Shown: in pieces, positions 1 to 8,553 of the stretch | Layout: the number at the start of each line of letters is the position of its first letter | Position numbering within the stretch: the stretch's first letter is position 1 | Origin: Bacillus_I endophytica_A | GTDB lineage: Bacteria; Bacillota; Bacilli; Bacillales; Bacillaceae_H | NCBI RefSeq assembly: GCF_026790145.1 | Contig: NZ_JALAMS010000011.1 | Coordinates: forward strand, 284,269 to 348,268 | DNA: 64,000 nt | Direction: 5' to 3' | The notes under the pieces: generated by a model | Told to the model about the DNA's origin: nothing | Database searches by the model: none | What the model saw: only the letters and a program-made list of their open reading frames with translations | Position numbers and translations under genes: made by a program

Positions 1-331
1 TCTCTGTTTTGGAGAACTTACGAAGTTTTAACCCAAATGCCATATTACCATAAACACTCATATGCGGATATAAGGCATAGTTTTGGAAAACCATCGCAAT
101 ATCACGGTCTTTTGGAGCTACGTCATTGACACGCTTCCCATCAATATAAAAATCACCTTTTGAAATCTCTTCAAGACCCGCAATCATGCGAAGCGTTGTT
201 GATTTTCCACATCCAGATGGCCCAACAAAGACAATAAATTCTTTATCGCCGATCTCAAGGTTAAAGTCTTCTACTGCTGTAATGTTTTTATCGTACATTT
301 TATAAATATGATTCAAACTTAACTTAGCCAT
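1..331 (-). CDS. Sugar ABC transporter ATP-binding protein, MsmX/UgpC type (partial)
   Basis: Cytoplasmic ATPase that energises carbohydrate uptake. The first ~110 codons are present; the rest lies beyond the window's left edge. Walker A is visible (GPSGCGKSTTLRM, about residues 37-49), followed by the Q-loop (MVFQNYALYPHMSVYGN). The start ATG at 331 follows a purine-rich AGGAGAAAAT. The permease and binding-protein genes of the same importer lie immediately upstream in transcription (364-3296), so this is probably the last gene of the uptake operon, although MsmX-type ATPases often serve several importers. The sequence fits the MsmX/UgpC family of CUT1 transporters. The exact sugar is unknown. 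Confidence 0.93.
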   Translation of the reverse strand, partial: MAKLSLNHIYKMYDKNITAVEDFNLEIGDKEFIVFVGPSGCGKSTTLRMIAGLEEISKGDFYIDGKRVNDVAPKDRDIAMVFQNYALYPHMSVYGNMAFGLKLRKFSKTE

Positions 332-363
332 ATTTTCTCCTTCCTAAATCAAGATCGTTCCTT

Positions 364-1185
364 TTACTTTATCGCTCCTCGTGTTACACCGTTGATGATC
401 CATTTTTGCGCAACTAAATAGACAATCAACATCGGCAAGAGCGCTAATAAATAGGAAGCAAAAGCTAAATTGTAATTTGTGCTGAATTCAGACTGAAAGA
501 TATATTGAGCTAGAGGCAGTGTTGCATCGCTTGGATCTGATAATATGACGAGCGGCAACATAAAATCGTTCCACGCAGCTAAACAAGTTAAAATTGCGAC
601 TGTTGCATTCATTGGCGCTAATAAGGGAAATACAACTTTCCAAAAGACGCCCCATGAACTTGCCCCATCGATAATTGCTGCTTCTTCTAGAGCGATCGGG
701 ATTGACTTGATATACCCAACATACAAGAAAACGTTGAATGAAAGCTGATAAACAATATAAAGAAAAATTAAGCCAACTAAGTTGTCCATATTCCAAAGCG
801 CCGTTTGTCTTACAATCGGGAGCATAATGATTGGAAAGGGAACAAACATCGCGCTAATAAAGTAATAAAAAAGCGCTTTAAAATACTTTTTATGCATGTT
901 CCGGGCAATTGCGTAGGAAACAAGTGAGTTTGTTAGCACCGTAAAAACGACAACGAAAAAGGTAACAAGAAAACTGTTTTTAAAGGCTTGAAAAAAGTTC
1001 GTTGCTTCTATAGCATCGGTAAAATTTTGAAATCGCCATTCTTGCGGCAGAGATAGTAATGGATTAAACATCTCCCCTGGTGACTTTAGAGCAATATTAA
1101 TCGTTAAATACAGCGGTAGAAAGATAGCAAATGTTCCAATAATAAGAAGTATCGTAACAAACACATTTTTCTTTTTCTTAATCAC
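364..1185 (-). CDS. Carbohydrate ABC transporter permease (MsmG/AraQ-like)
   Basis: Inner-membrane subunit of a CUT1 sugar importer, 273 aa with about six membrane segments. The cytoplasmic EAA loop that contacts the ATPase is seen as EEAAIIDGAS at residues 167-176. The length and the C-terminal ending (INGVTRGAIK) are typical of the MalG/MsmG branch. The start is GTG; it overlaps the stop of the upstream permease by one base (TAGTG), which points to translational coupling. It forms the membrane channel together with the 1185-2048 product. Substrate is not readable from sequence; the neighbouring oxidoreductases and ThuA gene suggest a glycoside or disaccharide. Confidence 0.93.
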   Translation of the reverse strand: MIKKKKNVFVTILLIIGTFAIFLPLYLTINIALKSPGEMFNPLLSLPQEWRFQNFTDAIEATNFFQAFKNSFLVTFFVVVFTVLTNSLVSYAIARNMHKKYFKALFYYFISAMFVPFPIIMLPIVRQTALWNMDNLVGLIFLYIVYQLSFNVFLYVGYIKSIPIALEEAAIIDGASSWGVFWKVVFPLLAPMNATVAILTCLAAWNDFMLPLVILSDPSDATLPLAQYIFQSEFSTNYNLAFASYLLALLPMLIVYLVAQKWIINGVTRGAIK

Positions 1186-2048
1186 TACAAGTCAACCTCC
1201 CTTTTCTGAAGGACACGTAGTTGGAAAATAGATATCGCAACAATAATAATAAAGTAAATCACCGCATTCGCGGATTGGTAGGCAAATTCGCCTCCTCCAA
1301 ATCCCCCTCGATAAATAAGCAGAGAGATCGATTCCGTTGATTGCCCAGGCCCTCCTCCTGTTAACGCAACAATATGATCAAACACCATTAGGAATCCTTT
1401 CATGGAAAGAACCATATTGATTGTAAAGAAAGGAGCGATTAATGGAAATGTGATGCTAAAAAACCTTCTCCACGGCCCTGTCCCATCAATTGCCGCTGCT
1501 TCATAAATATCGCCTGGTACCGTTTGTAAGCCAGCTAGATATAAGATGGTATTAAAAGCGGTTGCTTGCCAAACCGCCATAAGGACAATGCCAAGCCATG
1601 CTGTAGTTGGATTTCCTAAAATGCTTTGTGATAGAGATTCGATTCCTGTAAATGTGGCAATCTGAGGCAAAAATTGTGTAAAGATGAACTTAAAAATAAA
1701 GCCGACAATAAGAATGCTTAAAATATTAGGAATAAAGTAGATCGCTCTAAGTGTTTTTTGAAAGTAAACATTTGCGTTAAGACCTAGGGCAATAATTAGA
1801 CTTAAGATATTCACTAAAATGGTCCCAACAATGGCAAATTGAAAAGTGAAGCCGTAGGCGTGTAGGGCACGAAAGTCTTGGAAGACGTTGAAGTAATTTT
1901 TCAAACCAACAAACTCCCACTCCCCATATCCTCTCCAATTCGTAAAACTATAAAAGATGCCTTGAAGTGCTGGATACGTATGAAATACGAAAAACAGCAG
2001 CAAGGCTGGTATTGTCATAAAGTAAAAAATACGGCCTCGATGGAGCAT
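1185..2048 (-). CDS. Carbohydrate ABC transporter permease (MsmF/UgpA-like)
   Basis: Second membrane subunit of the sugar importer, 287 aa, about six transmembrane helices starting at residues 10-30. The EAA loop reads YEAAAIDGTGPWRRFF near residue 185, and LTGGGPGQSTE is a conserved MalF/UgpA-branch motif. It lies between the binding-protein gene (16 bp away) and its partner permease (1-bp overlap), the usual order of CUT1 operons. This assignment follows from family motifs and context. Confidence 0.93.
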   Translation of the reverse strand: MLHRGRIFYFMTIPALLLFFVFHTYPALQGIFYSFTNWRGYGEWEFVGLKNYFNVFQDFRALHAYGFTFQFAIVGTILVNILSLIIALGLNANVYFQKTLRAIYFIPNILSILIVGFIFKFIFTQFLPQIATFTGIESLSQSILGNPTTAWLGIVLMAVWQATAFNTILYLAGLQTVPGDIYEAAAIDGTGPWRRFFSITFPLIAPFFTINMVLSMKGFLMVFDHIVALTGGGPGQSTESISLLIYRGGFGGGEFAYQSANAVIYFIIIVAISIFQLRVLQKREVDL

Positions 2049-2063
2049 AACTCTCCCTCCCCC

Positions 2064-3296
2064 TTATCGTCTACGTTCAATTTTGTCCCATTCATTGTCC
2101 ATTTTCTTCAAAAAGGCTGTGACATTTTTGCGGTAATAAAACTCCTGAATTAAATTCTCAGCACCCATTCCGACTGGATAATAGTGATCTGGGAAGCTCG
2201 TAATTTTTCCCTTTTCAAAGTTTTCTCTAAATCCCGCTAGCTTAGGGTCGCTAGGATATAGTCCTTCGAGTACTGAAAAAGCAAATTGTTCTTCCATGTA
2301 TTGTTCTGATTGCGCTTCTTCTGTCATAAATTCAAGGAACATTCGGGCTTCCTTCGGGTGCTTTGAATCTTTTAAGGTTGAAAGAAGAACATCAACACCC
2401 GAAACAAGTTCGTTTTCTTCCGGATTGTTACTTACAGGAAGAGGGAATACGCCTAGATTTGATTCTGGATTTACTTTAAGTAACTCAGGAATCGCCCAGT
2501 TTCCTTGCAGATAAAAGAGACCTTCACCATTTGCAAAAGCATTATTTCCCTCATTGTACGCCATTCCGTACATATGCTTATGACCGTAGTTTAATAGTTG
2601 CTTCGTCTTCTGGGCTGTTTCTTCGTAATCGCTTTCAAAACTTGCTTCTCCGTTAGCCTTTTTCTCTGCAAATAAGTCAGGCTGCAAGTTCCCGCCAACG
2701 GCATTCCACGGGATTAACCCTGTCCACGCATCTTTTAACGTAAAGTAAATCGGAATTTCACCTTCAGCTTTCGCTTTTTCTAACAAAGCGATAAATTCAT
2801 CCCATGTTTCGGGTACTTCCCCATTTAATTCTTTCATTTTATCCTTGTTATAAATAACAGCATTTGCATTTGCAGCATATGGAATTCCGTGAATCCCTTT
2901 TGTTTCTGACCCTTCCAACTCTTCTAGCATGTCAATGTAAGCTGGCTGAACTCCATTTAGTAAGGAACTATTTTCATAGTTTGTCAGAATACCAGCTTGA
3001 GCTAATTCACTATAAAGAGCATTCCCCCCTAGAGAGACAATGTCTGGCAGATCATTTTTAACAAGACGCGTTCTCAAAACAGTCTCAGCCTCTGGTGGAG
3101 CATAAAGAGAGACATCAATATTCGGATGTTCCTTTTCAAATTTCTCAATCATCCCTTCATACGTACCGATGCTTTCTGATTTGTTTGAAAAGAATTCTAA
3201 GTGTACAACATCGTCTTCCTTTGCCCCACTGCTGCCGCACCCTGTTAAGAGCAGGGTGCAGGCCAATGTGGACATTCCTACTAAAAGTCGCTTCAT
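2064..3296 (-). CDS. Extracellular sugar-binding lipoprotein of ABC transporter
   Basis: Solute-binding protein (SBP_bac_1 family, 410 aa) that would deliver the sugar to the permeases encoded downstream. The N-terminus has a lipoprotein signal peptide ending in LLLTGC with the lipid-modified cysteine at residue 20. The mature part has the family's alternating alpha/beta lobes, with aromatic-rich stretches such as LIPWNAVGG and EGLFYLQGNWAIPE that commonly line sugar pockets. An AGGAGGAACAACGG ribosome site precedes the ATG. Family assignment is firm; ligand unknown. Confidence 0.93.
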   Translation of the reverse strand: MKRLLVGMSTLACTLLLTGCGSSGAKEDDVVHLEFFSNKSESIGTYEGMIEKFEKEHPNIDVSLYAPPEAETVLRTRLVKNDLPDIVSLGGNALYSELAQAGILTNYENSSLLNGVQPAYIDMLEELEGSETKGIHGIPYAANANAVIYNKDKMKELNGEVPETWDEFIALLEKAKAEGEIPIYFTLKDAWTGLIPWNAVGGNLQPDLFAEKKANGEASFESDYEETAQKTKQLLNYGHKHMYGMAYNEGNNAFANGEGLFYLQGNWAIPELLKVNPESNLGVFPLPVSNNPEENELVSGVDVLLSTLKDSKHPKEARMFLEFMTEEAQSEQYMEEQFAFSVLEGLYPSDPKLAGFRENFEKGKITSFPDHYYPVGMGAENLIQEFYYRKNVTAFLKKMDNEWDKIERRR

Positions 3297-3328
3297 CCGT
3301 TGTTCCTCCTTTCATCAAACGATAAAAG

Positions 3329-4297
3329 CTACGTCCACCACAATTCAGAAGGGGTTTCTTCAATTAAAACGCTCTTTAAGTTCGTAACAGCCCGCTGGAA
3401 TCCTTCTTCAACAGACATAATTGGATCTTCATGTTCAATGCTCACAACATAGTCATATCCATACGTACGTAAGGCACTCATCATATCTGACCACTCTTTC
3501 ACATCATGCCCACACCCAACAGATCTGAATGTCCAAGCACGCGTTTGAACTTCACCATATGGCTGCATGTCTGTTAATCCATACATATTAATGTTGTCTT
3601 GATCCAGATAAGTGTCTTTAGCATGAAAATGGTGAATCGCGTTTTCTTTAGCTAAAATTTTAATTGCACCTACAGGGTCAATTCCTTGCCACCAAAGATG
3701 ACTCGGATCTAAGTTGGCTCCAATCGCTTCGTTCGTTTCCTCACGTAACTTTAACAGGGTATATGGCGTATGAACTAAAAATCCGCCGTGAAGCTCTAAG
3801 CCAATTTTCACTCCATGTTCTTCAGCATATGCGCCAACTTCTTTCCAATATGGAATTAGCTTGTTTTCCCATTGCCACTTTAAGACATCTCCATATTCAT
3901 TTGGCCACGGTGTAACAGGCCAGTTCGGATATTTTGCATCTTCATGATCGCCCGCTGTTCCCGAAAAGCAGTTAACAACCGGAACATCTAGTAATGATGC
4001 TAGTTTAATTGTTTTACGAAGCGTCTCGTCGGACTCTTTCGCAAAATCTTCCTCTGGTGAAATCGGATTACCGTGACAGCTGAACGCACTGATGATCAGA
4101 TTACGCTCTCTTACTTTCTGGAGATAGTCCTTTCTTTTCTCTTCATCTTGGAGCAGTTTGTCTAATGGACAATGATGATTTCCCGGATAATTTCCTGTTC
4201 CAATCTCAACCGCATGAAGTCCCGCTTCTTTTACTTTATCAAGCATCTCTTCGAATGAGAGATGCGCAAACAGTACTGTAAATACACCAAGCTTCAT
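3329..4297 (-). CDS. Sugar phosphate isomerase/epimerase (xylose-isomerase-like TIM barrel)
   Basis: Predicted metal-dependent sugar isomerase/epimerase of the AP-endonuclease-2 superfamily, 322 aa. The start was moved to the ATG at 4297 because GGAGGGAAG lies seven bases before it; a longer frame reaches 4339 but would overlap the upstream gene. Likely metal ligands are in GLELHGGF, NLDPSHLWW, HFHAKDTYLD and SIEHEDP, the usual E/D/H/E pattern. The upstream oxidoreductase gene stops one base before this start. Proteins of this family often act on keto-sugar intermediates together with Gfo/Idh/MocA oxidoreductases; here two of those lie next to it. The specific reaction is not known. Confidence 0.88.
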   Translation of the reverse strand: MKLGVFTVLFAHLSFEEMLDKVKEAGLHAVEIGTGNYPGNHHCPLDKLLQDEEKRKDYLQKVRERNLIISAFSCHGNPISPEEDFAKESDETLRKTIKLASLLDVPVVNCFSGTAGDHEDAKYPNWPVTPWPNEYGDVLKWQWENKLIPYWKEVGAYAEEHGVKIGLELHGGFLVHTPYTLLKLREETNEAIGANLDPSHLWWQGIDPVGAIKILAKENAIHHFHAKDTYLDQDNINMYGLTDMQPYGEVQTRAWTFRSVGCGHDVKEWSDMMSALRTYGYDYVVSIEHEDPIMSVEEGFQRAVTNLKSVLIEETPSELWWT

Positions 4298-4298
4298 G

Positions 4299-5321
4299 TT
4301 ATCTTCCCTCCACTGTACTTTTTTGATAGATTTCATCAATGATGGCTGAGACTTGTAGAGCTTCTTCTGGCTTCACGACGAGCTCCGCCTCTCCCCCGCA
4401 TGTCTCAATAAAATTTTTAGCCTGACTCAAGCTGTAATCGTCTTCTCCTTCGATCCAAGGAGAAGTGCTGTTTAGTAACATCCCATTTTTAGAGGTGTAG
4501 AGTTCAAATGGAAACACGTTCAGCCCTCCGTCAACTCCTGAGATGCTGACATGTTCTTCATCACTTTTAATATTGGCGGCCCATGATGCTTCTAAAAGTA
4601 AGGAAGCGCCGTTCTCAAACTTAAGATATGCTGTCACATGACCATCAACATCAAATGTGTTATGATCAAACGTTCCCCACTCGTTTAGTCCGTTTGGTGT
4701 TTTACTAAGCTCATTGTATACGCTTCCATTAACGGCGATATGTTTTGGATTTCCCATAAGCCAAAGAGCTAAGTCAAGTAGATGGCAGCCATAATCTATT
4801 AAACTTCCTCCGCCTTGTAACTCCTTGTTCGTAAACACGCCCCACCCTGGAACTTTGCGACGACGCATTGCTCTCACGCGTGCTACAAGCGGAGTTCCTA
4901 CTTCTGGCATCATCCGCTTCGCTGCCTGCGCTTCTTTCATAAAGCGGTAATGATAAGCAATAGCAAGCTTCTTCCCGGAATTTTCCCCTGCTTCGATCAT
5001 GTCTTCACACTCTTTTTTGGAAAGAGCCATTGGCTTTTCACAAAACACATGAACACCGCTATTTAATGCTTCAATCGCATATTGGGCATGAAATTTATTT
5101 GGTGTACAAATACAAACAGCATCAACTTCTTTTAATAAATCTCTATAATCGATAAAAACATGGGGAATATGATGCTCGTTTGCTACTTCCGTAGCTTTTT
5201 CACTGTTAATATCAGTTAGTCCCCAAATGGTACATTTATCACCTAGCGCTTTAAATGCCGGAATATGCCTGTTAACCGCAATTCCTCCTGCACCAATTAT
5301 GCCTATTTTCAAATCCCTCAC
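4299..5321 (-). CDS. Gfo/Idh/MocA family oxidoreductase (first copy)
   Basis: NAD(P)-dependent sugar or polyol dehydrogenase, 340 aa. The N-terminal Rossmann fold starts with IGIIGAGGIAVNRH; the family motif CEKPMALSKKE (about residues 93-103) carries the conserved lysine, and DYGCHLLDLALW holds the conserved histidine of the C-terminal domain. It lies in the middle of a tight operon, 3 bp from the next oxidoreductase gene and 1 bp from the isomerase gene. With ThuA in the same operon, a role in oxidising a glycoside to a keto-glycoside (as ThuB does in rhizobia) is a reasonable inference, not shown. Confidence 0.92.
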   Translation of the reverse strand: MRDLKIGIIGAGGIAVNRHIPAFKALGDKCTIWGLTDINSEKATEVANEHHIPHVFIDYRDLLKEVDAVCICTPNKFHAQYAIEALNSGVHVFCEKPMALSKKECEDMIEAGENSGKKLAIAYHYRFMKEAQAAKRMMPEVGTPLVARVRAMRRRKVPGWGVFTNKELQGGGSLIDYGCHLLDLALWLMGNPKHIAVNGSVYNELSKTPNGLNEWGTFDHNTFDVDGHVTAYLKFENGASLLLEASWAANIKSDEEHVSISGVDGGLNVFPFELYTSKNGMLLNSTSPWIEGEDDYSLSQAKNFIETCGGEAELVVKPEEALQVSAIIDEIYQKSTVEGR

Positions 5322-5324
5322 CTC

Positions 5325-6350
5325 TTATATCTCTGTGATTGTCTTTGTTCGACTTGATTTTAGAGCAGCGAGAACAACAGAAAGTGACTTTAATCCTTCT
5401 TCTCCTGGAATAGGTGATGATTCGTCTTTTACAATACACTGAATAAAGGCATCAATAACACCAGTACTACGTTGGCCGCCTTCCTCGTTTGTCTGGATTT
5501 TTCCTAACTGATAATTGACAACTTCACCACTAGCATATTGAACAATTAAAGAGTATGTTGGATCTTCTTCTAGACGTAGAATGGCTTTTTCACCGTAAAT
5601 AATTGTTGAATTGTCTTCTTTCCCCATGTAAGCCCAGCTTGCAGCGAGCGTACCAATAATGCCGCTCTTTGTTTTTAATACACATACCGCATTGTCATCT
5701 GTATCTCCATAGTCTTTTGCATTATCTTCAACAAATGCTCCAACTTCTGCGAATTCTTCACCTAAAAGATAACGAAGCAAATCTGTTTTGTGAACGCCAA
5801 GATCCCCCATCGCACCAATGATTGCTTCCTCTTTTTTAAAGAACCAGCTTTCTTTTCCCTCGACGCTCCATTGAGCTGGTCCACCGTGGCCAAATGTTGT
5901 TCGGAAGCTATAAACGCGACCAATTTCACCGTTTTTAATAAGCTCGCGCGCTTTTTGATGTGAAGAAACAAAGCGTTGATTATGACCAATCATCAGTTTC
6001 TTACCGCTCCGCTTCTCTGCTTCGATCATTTCTTCTGCTTCTTCTGCAGAAGTTGCCATCGGTTTTTCGCATAGAACATGAAGACCTTGATTTAAAGCAT
6101 ATATTGAGATTTCCGCGTGTAAGTAGTTTGGTGTACAAACGCTTACAGCATCAACAGTGCCGCTTTCAACAAGCTCTTTGTAATTCGTATATGGTTTTGC
6201 TCCATATTCTTCCGCAACTCTATGAACACGTTCTTCATTTTTATCACATAGGGCTACAATTTCTACGTTTTTATTCATTTTATATTCAGGTAAATGACGA
6301 TGTTGAGCAATGCTTCCACATCCAATAACGCCTACTCTTACTTTCTCCAT
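5325..6350 (-). CDS. Gfo/Idh/MocA family oxidoreductase (second copy)
   Basis: Paralogue of the adjacent gene, 341 aa. The nucleotide-binding start is VGVIGCGSIAQHRH; the catalytic lysine motif is CEKPMATSAEEAEEM and the conserved histidine lies in GDLGVHKTDLLRYLLG. Two different oxidoreductases in one operon suggests either two successive redox steps or two substrates (for example oxidation at C3 and later re-reduction). The ATG at 6350 is preceded by a GGAAAGGGG ribosome site. The family is certain; the substrate is not. Confidence 0.92.
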   Translation of the reverse strand: MEKVRVGVIGCGSIAQHRHLPEYKMNKNVEIVALCDKNEERVHRVAEEYGAKPYTNYKELVESGTVDAVSVCTPNYLHAEISIYALNQGLHVLCEKPMATSAEEAEEMIEAEKRSGKKLMIGHNQRFVSSHQKARELIKNGEIGRVYSFRTTFGHGGPAQWSVEGKESWFFKKEEAIIGAMGDLGVHKTDLLRYLLGEEFAEVGAFVEDNAKDYGDTDDNAVCVLKTKSGIIGTLAASWAYMGKEDNSTIIYGEKAILRLEEDPTYSLIVQYASGEVVNYQLGKIQTNEEGGQRSTGVIDAFIQCIVKDESSPIPGEEGLKSLSVVLAALKSSRTKTITEI

Positions 6351-6374
6351 GATTTTAGTCCCCTTTCCTATTCC

Positions 6375-7100
6375 TTATTTTTTGATTGCAATACGTTCAA
6401 GCGGTTTCGCGTTCCCGTATACGGGTCTTTTTCTGTCAACTGGCTTTGCCCACCCCACAGCATTTTTGATTACACGCTGAATTTCTTTATTGTAGTAAGT
6501 TGGGTATGTTTCGTGTCCTGGTCTAAAGTAAAACACTTTTCCATTCCCGCGTTTATATGTACATCCGCTTCTAAATACTTCGCCACCTTCAAACCAGCTT
6601 GTGAAAATAAGCTCATCTGGCGCTGGAATATCGAAATGTTCTCCGTACATTTCTTCACGCTCGAGCTCAATAAATTCACCGATTCCTTCTGCAATTGGAT
6701 GGCTAGGCTCTACTACCCATAAGCGCTCTTTATCATCCTCTTCACGCCATTTTAAGTCGCAGCTTGTGCCCATTAATGTTTTGAAGATTTTAGAGAAATG
6801 ACCTGAATGGAGAACAATGAGTCCCATTCCATCTAGTACACGCTCTTTTACTTTTTCAACGATTTCATCCTTTACTTCGTCATGCGCTAAATGACCCCAC
6901 CATACTAAAACATCTGTCTCCTGTAAGACTTCCTCTGTGAGACCATGTTCCTCTTGATCTAATGTCGCTGTTCTAGTAGGGAATCCCTCTTCTTCTAAAA
7001 ACGCTGCAATTGTGCCATGAATTCCTTGGGGATAGATTTCCTTTACAACCGGATTTTTCTGTTCATGACGATTTTCATTCCATACTGTAACTCTTAGCAT
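6375..7100 (-). CDS. ThuA domain-containing protein (trehalose utilisation family)
   Basis: 241-aa protein with the class I glutamine-amidotransferase-like fold of ThuA. Recognisable pieces are VTVWNENRHEQ at the N-terminus, DVLVWWGHLAHDEV near residue 80 and GLIVLHSGHFSKIFKTLMG near residue 115. In rhizobia ThuA and the Gfo/Idh/MocA enzyme ThuB act together in trehalose and related disaccharide catabolism through 3-keto sugars. Here it is the first gene of the operon containing two such oxidoreductases and a sugar importer. A GAGAGGGGTTGTCGTA stretch serves as the ribosome site. Exact activity is inferred from family only. Confidence 0.9.
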   Translation of the reverse strand: MLRVTVWNENRHEQKNPVVKEIYPQGIHGTIAAFLEEEGFPTRTATLDQEEHGLTEEVLQETDVLVWWGHLAHDEVKDEIVEKVKERVLDGMGLIVLHSGHFSKIFKTLMGTSCDLKWREEDDKERLWVVEPSHPIAEGIGEFIELEREEMYGEHFDIPAPDELIFTSWFEGGEVFRSGCTYKRGNGKVFYFRPGHETYPTYYNKEIQRVIKNAVGWAKPVDRKRPVYGNAKPLERIAIKK

Positions 7101-7137
7101 TACGACAACCCCTCTCTTATTGATTTGTCATTAGTAT

Positions 7138-7167
7138 AAAAAAAATCAGCATAGAAAAATATGCTGA
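7138..7167 (-). terminator. Intrinsic-terminator-like hairpin in the leader of the ThuA operon
   Basis: On the minus strand an 8-bp perfect stem (TCAGCATA / TATGCTGA, 7146-7167) is followed by eight T residues. It lies about 40 bases upstream of the first gene of the minus-strand operon, with no minus-strand gene before it. It could therefore act as an attenuator, or simply block antisense transcription from the divergent regulator gene. Confidence 0.55.
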
Positions 7168-7286
7168 ATCTGGCTCTCTTTATATTCAAAAGTGCTATTG
7201 TGTTTCTTTCTTCAGGAGAATCCAACGTAAAAAGCCTGTCCCCTCCCTCTCCAAATGTGTTATATTCTAAAAAAGGAGGAGGTAGC

Positions 7287-8201
7287 GTGTCTCTAGTAAA
7301 AAGCAATGATGTTCAAGATTTAGAAGCGGTGAATGAGGAAGTTGTGTATCAAAATCCGCTACTTTATTTAAAAATATGGGAAATTTATAATCGCACAAGA
7401 GATATGAGAACTTTAGAAGAGCACCGCTGGCATTATCATAAAGAAGTGGAACTGCTCGCTATTATAGATGGCTATTTAGGTATGCAAAGTAAAGACCATT
7501 ATACTGTGCTCGGCCCTGGGGATGTTAGAATTTTTGGAGCCTCTCAACTGCACCGCACCCACCAGCTTTATACGGATAAATTGCGTTACATTGTATTCCA
7601 AATTGACCTACAAAAACACTTTGATCAAAGTACAATGCCTTATCTCTACTGCTTCTCTGAACTTACTCAACCTTTAGATGTGATGAATTATATTTTTGAA
7701 GAAAACAACATGGTAAAAACGGAGTTTCATACTTTAATAACGGAAATTTTCACAGAATCTCAGTCAAAGCTGAACGGTTATGAAATCGCTATCAGTTCAA
7801 TGATAAAACGAATTATGCTCTTACTTCTTAGACATGATACACGCAACCTTTTAAGTTATACAGAAAAAGCTGCCCTACACCGCCTGCAGCCTGTGCTCTC
7901 CTATATAGATCAAAACTTAGAAAACAAGATTACCGTAGAAGAAGCATGTTCATTATTAAATTTAAGCTACCACTATTTCATCAAATATTTTAAGAAAACG
8001 ATGGGCAAATCATTTATTGATTATGTAAATTATAAGCGCATAAAAAAAGCAGAATGTTTACTAATGACAAGTGATTTTAGCATTGAAAATATTGGCTATG
8101 ACGTTGGCATCCCTAACATGGCTCAATTTTATAAATTGTTCAGAAGATACAATAACTGTTCACCGAAAGAATTTAAAGAGCGAATGAGGAATGAAGGATA
8201 A
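7287..8201 (+). CDS. AraC family transcriptional regulator
   Basis: 304-aa regulator divergent from the sugar operon and its likely controller. The start is a GTG at 7287 with a strong AAGGAGGAGG five bases before it; a longer reading frame from 7161 has no ribosome site. The N-terminal half is a cupin-like sensor (HRWHYHKEVELLAIIDGYLG, LGPGDVRIFGASQLHRTHQ). The C-terminal ~100 residues hold two helix-turn-helix motifs, the first around ITVEEACSLLNLSYHYFIKY and the second around SIENIGYDVGIPNMAQFYKL. The cupin would bind a sugar ligand. The target is inferred from position. Confidence 0.92.
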   Translation: MSLVKSNDVQDLEAVNEEVVYQNPLLYLKIWEIYNRTRDMRTLEEHRWHYHKEVELLAIIDGYLGMQSKDHYTVLGPGDVRIFGASQLHRTHQLYTDKLRYIVFQIDLQKHFDQSTMPYLYCFSELTQPLDVMNYIFEENNMVKTEFHTLITEIFTESQSKLNGYEIAISSMIKRIMLLLLRHDTRNLLSYTEKAALHRLQPVLSYIDQNLENKITVEEACSLLNLSYHYFIKYFKKTMGKSFIDYVNYKRIKKAECLLMTSDFSIENIGYDVGIPNMAQFYKLFRRYNNCSPKEFKERMRNEG

Positions 8202-8213
8202 GAGACCGTGAAT

Positions 8214-8251
8214 ACGTACAAGAACAGACAAATCTGCCTGTTCTCGTGCGT
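8214..8251. terminator. Hairpin between convergent genes
   Basis: Inverted repeat ACGTACAAGAACAG / CTGTTCTCGTGCGT (14 positions, two G-U pairs) between the AraC gene and the convergent YjcZ gene. It is well placed to stop both transcripts, but it lacks a long T-run on either strand. Confidence 0.45.
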
Positions 8252-8268
8252 AGTTCTCATTTAGTTTA

Positions 8269-8406
8269 TTAACAACCGTAACCGCCGTAGCCGCCGCCAT
8301 AGCCACCACCGTAGCCACCGCCAACATAAGCAGTACCTACAATGATTAGTAGAATGAATAGAACAACAACTAAAGCAAAGCCTTTTCCAGATCCACCTGA
8401 GCTCAT
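8269..8406 (-). CDS. YjcZ family sporulation-associated peptide
   Basis: A 45-aa ORF: a short polar N-terminus, one hydrophobic helix (residues 10-25, ALVVVLFILLIIVGTAYV) and a Gly/Tyr-rich tail made of GGGY repeats ending in GYGC. This is the composition of the YjcZ/YnaA small membrane peptides (about 40-50 aa) of Bacillus, several of which are made during sporulation. A GGTGGAGGTAATG ribosome site precedes the ATG at 8406. The role in spores is family knowledge; nothing here shows which sigma factor reads it. Confidence 0.85.
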   Translation of the reverse strand: MSSGGSGKGFALVVVLFILLIIVGTAYVGGGYGGGYGGGYGGYGC

Positions 8407-8523
8407 TACCTCCACCACCTTCTGTATTAATGTATGATATCTTATGAAAGCAGTAGTGAAAGTGGACTAGACGATGGCCTTTTCTGTCCTTTATTTAATT
8501 TTAAAGAAAGACATTTAGCACAA

Positions 8524-8549
8524 TAAAAAAAGCTGTCCGGGGACAGCTT
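8524..8549 (-). terminator. Intrinsic terminator after the SGNH-like gene
   Basis: Nine-base-pair stem AAGCTGTCC / GGACAGCTT (8530-8549), followed on the minus strand by seven T residues. It lies just downstream of the stop codon at 8554. Confidence 0.9.
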
Positions 8550-8553
8550 ACAC

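Noticed and set aside
8280..8345. Short GC-rich repeats (GCCGCCATAGCC units) that could look like a repeat array
   Set aside because: They encode the GGGY repeats of the YjcZ peptide; no spacers and too short for CRISPR.
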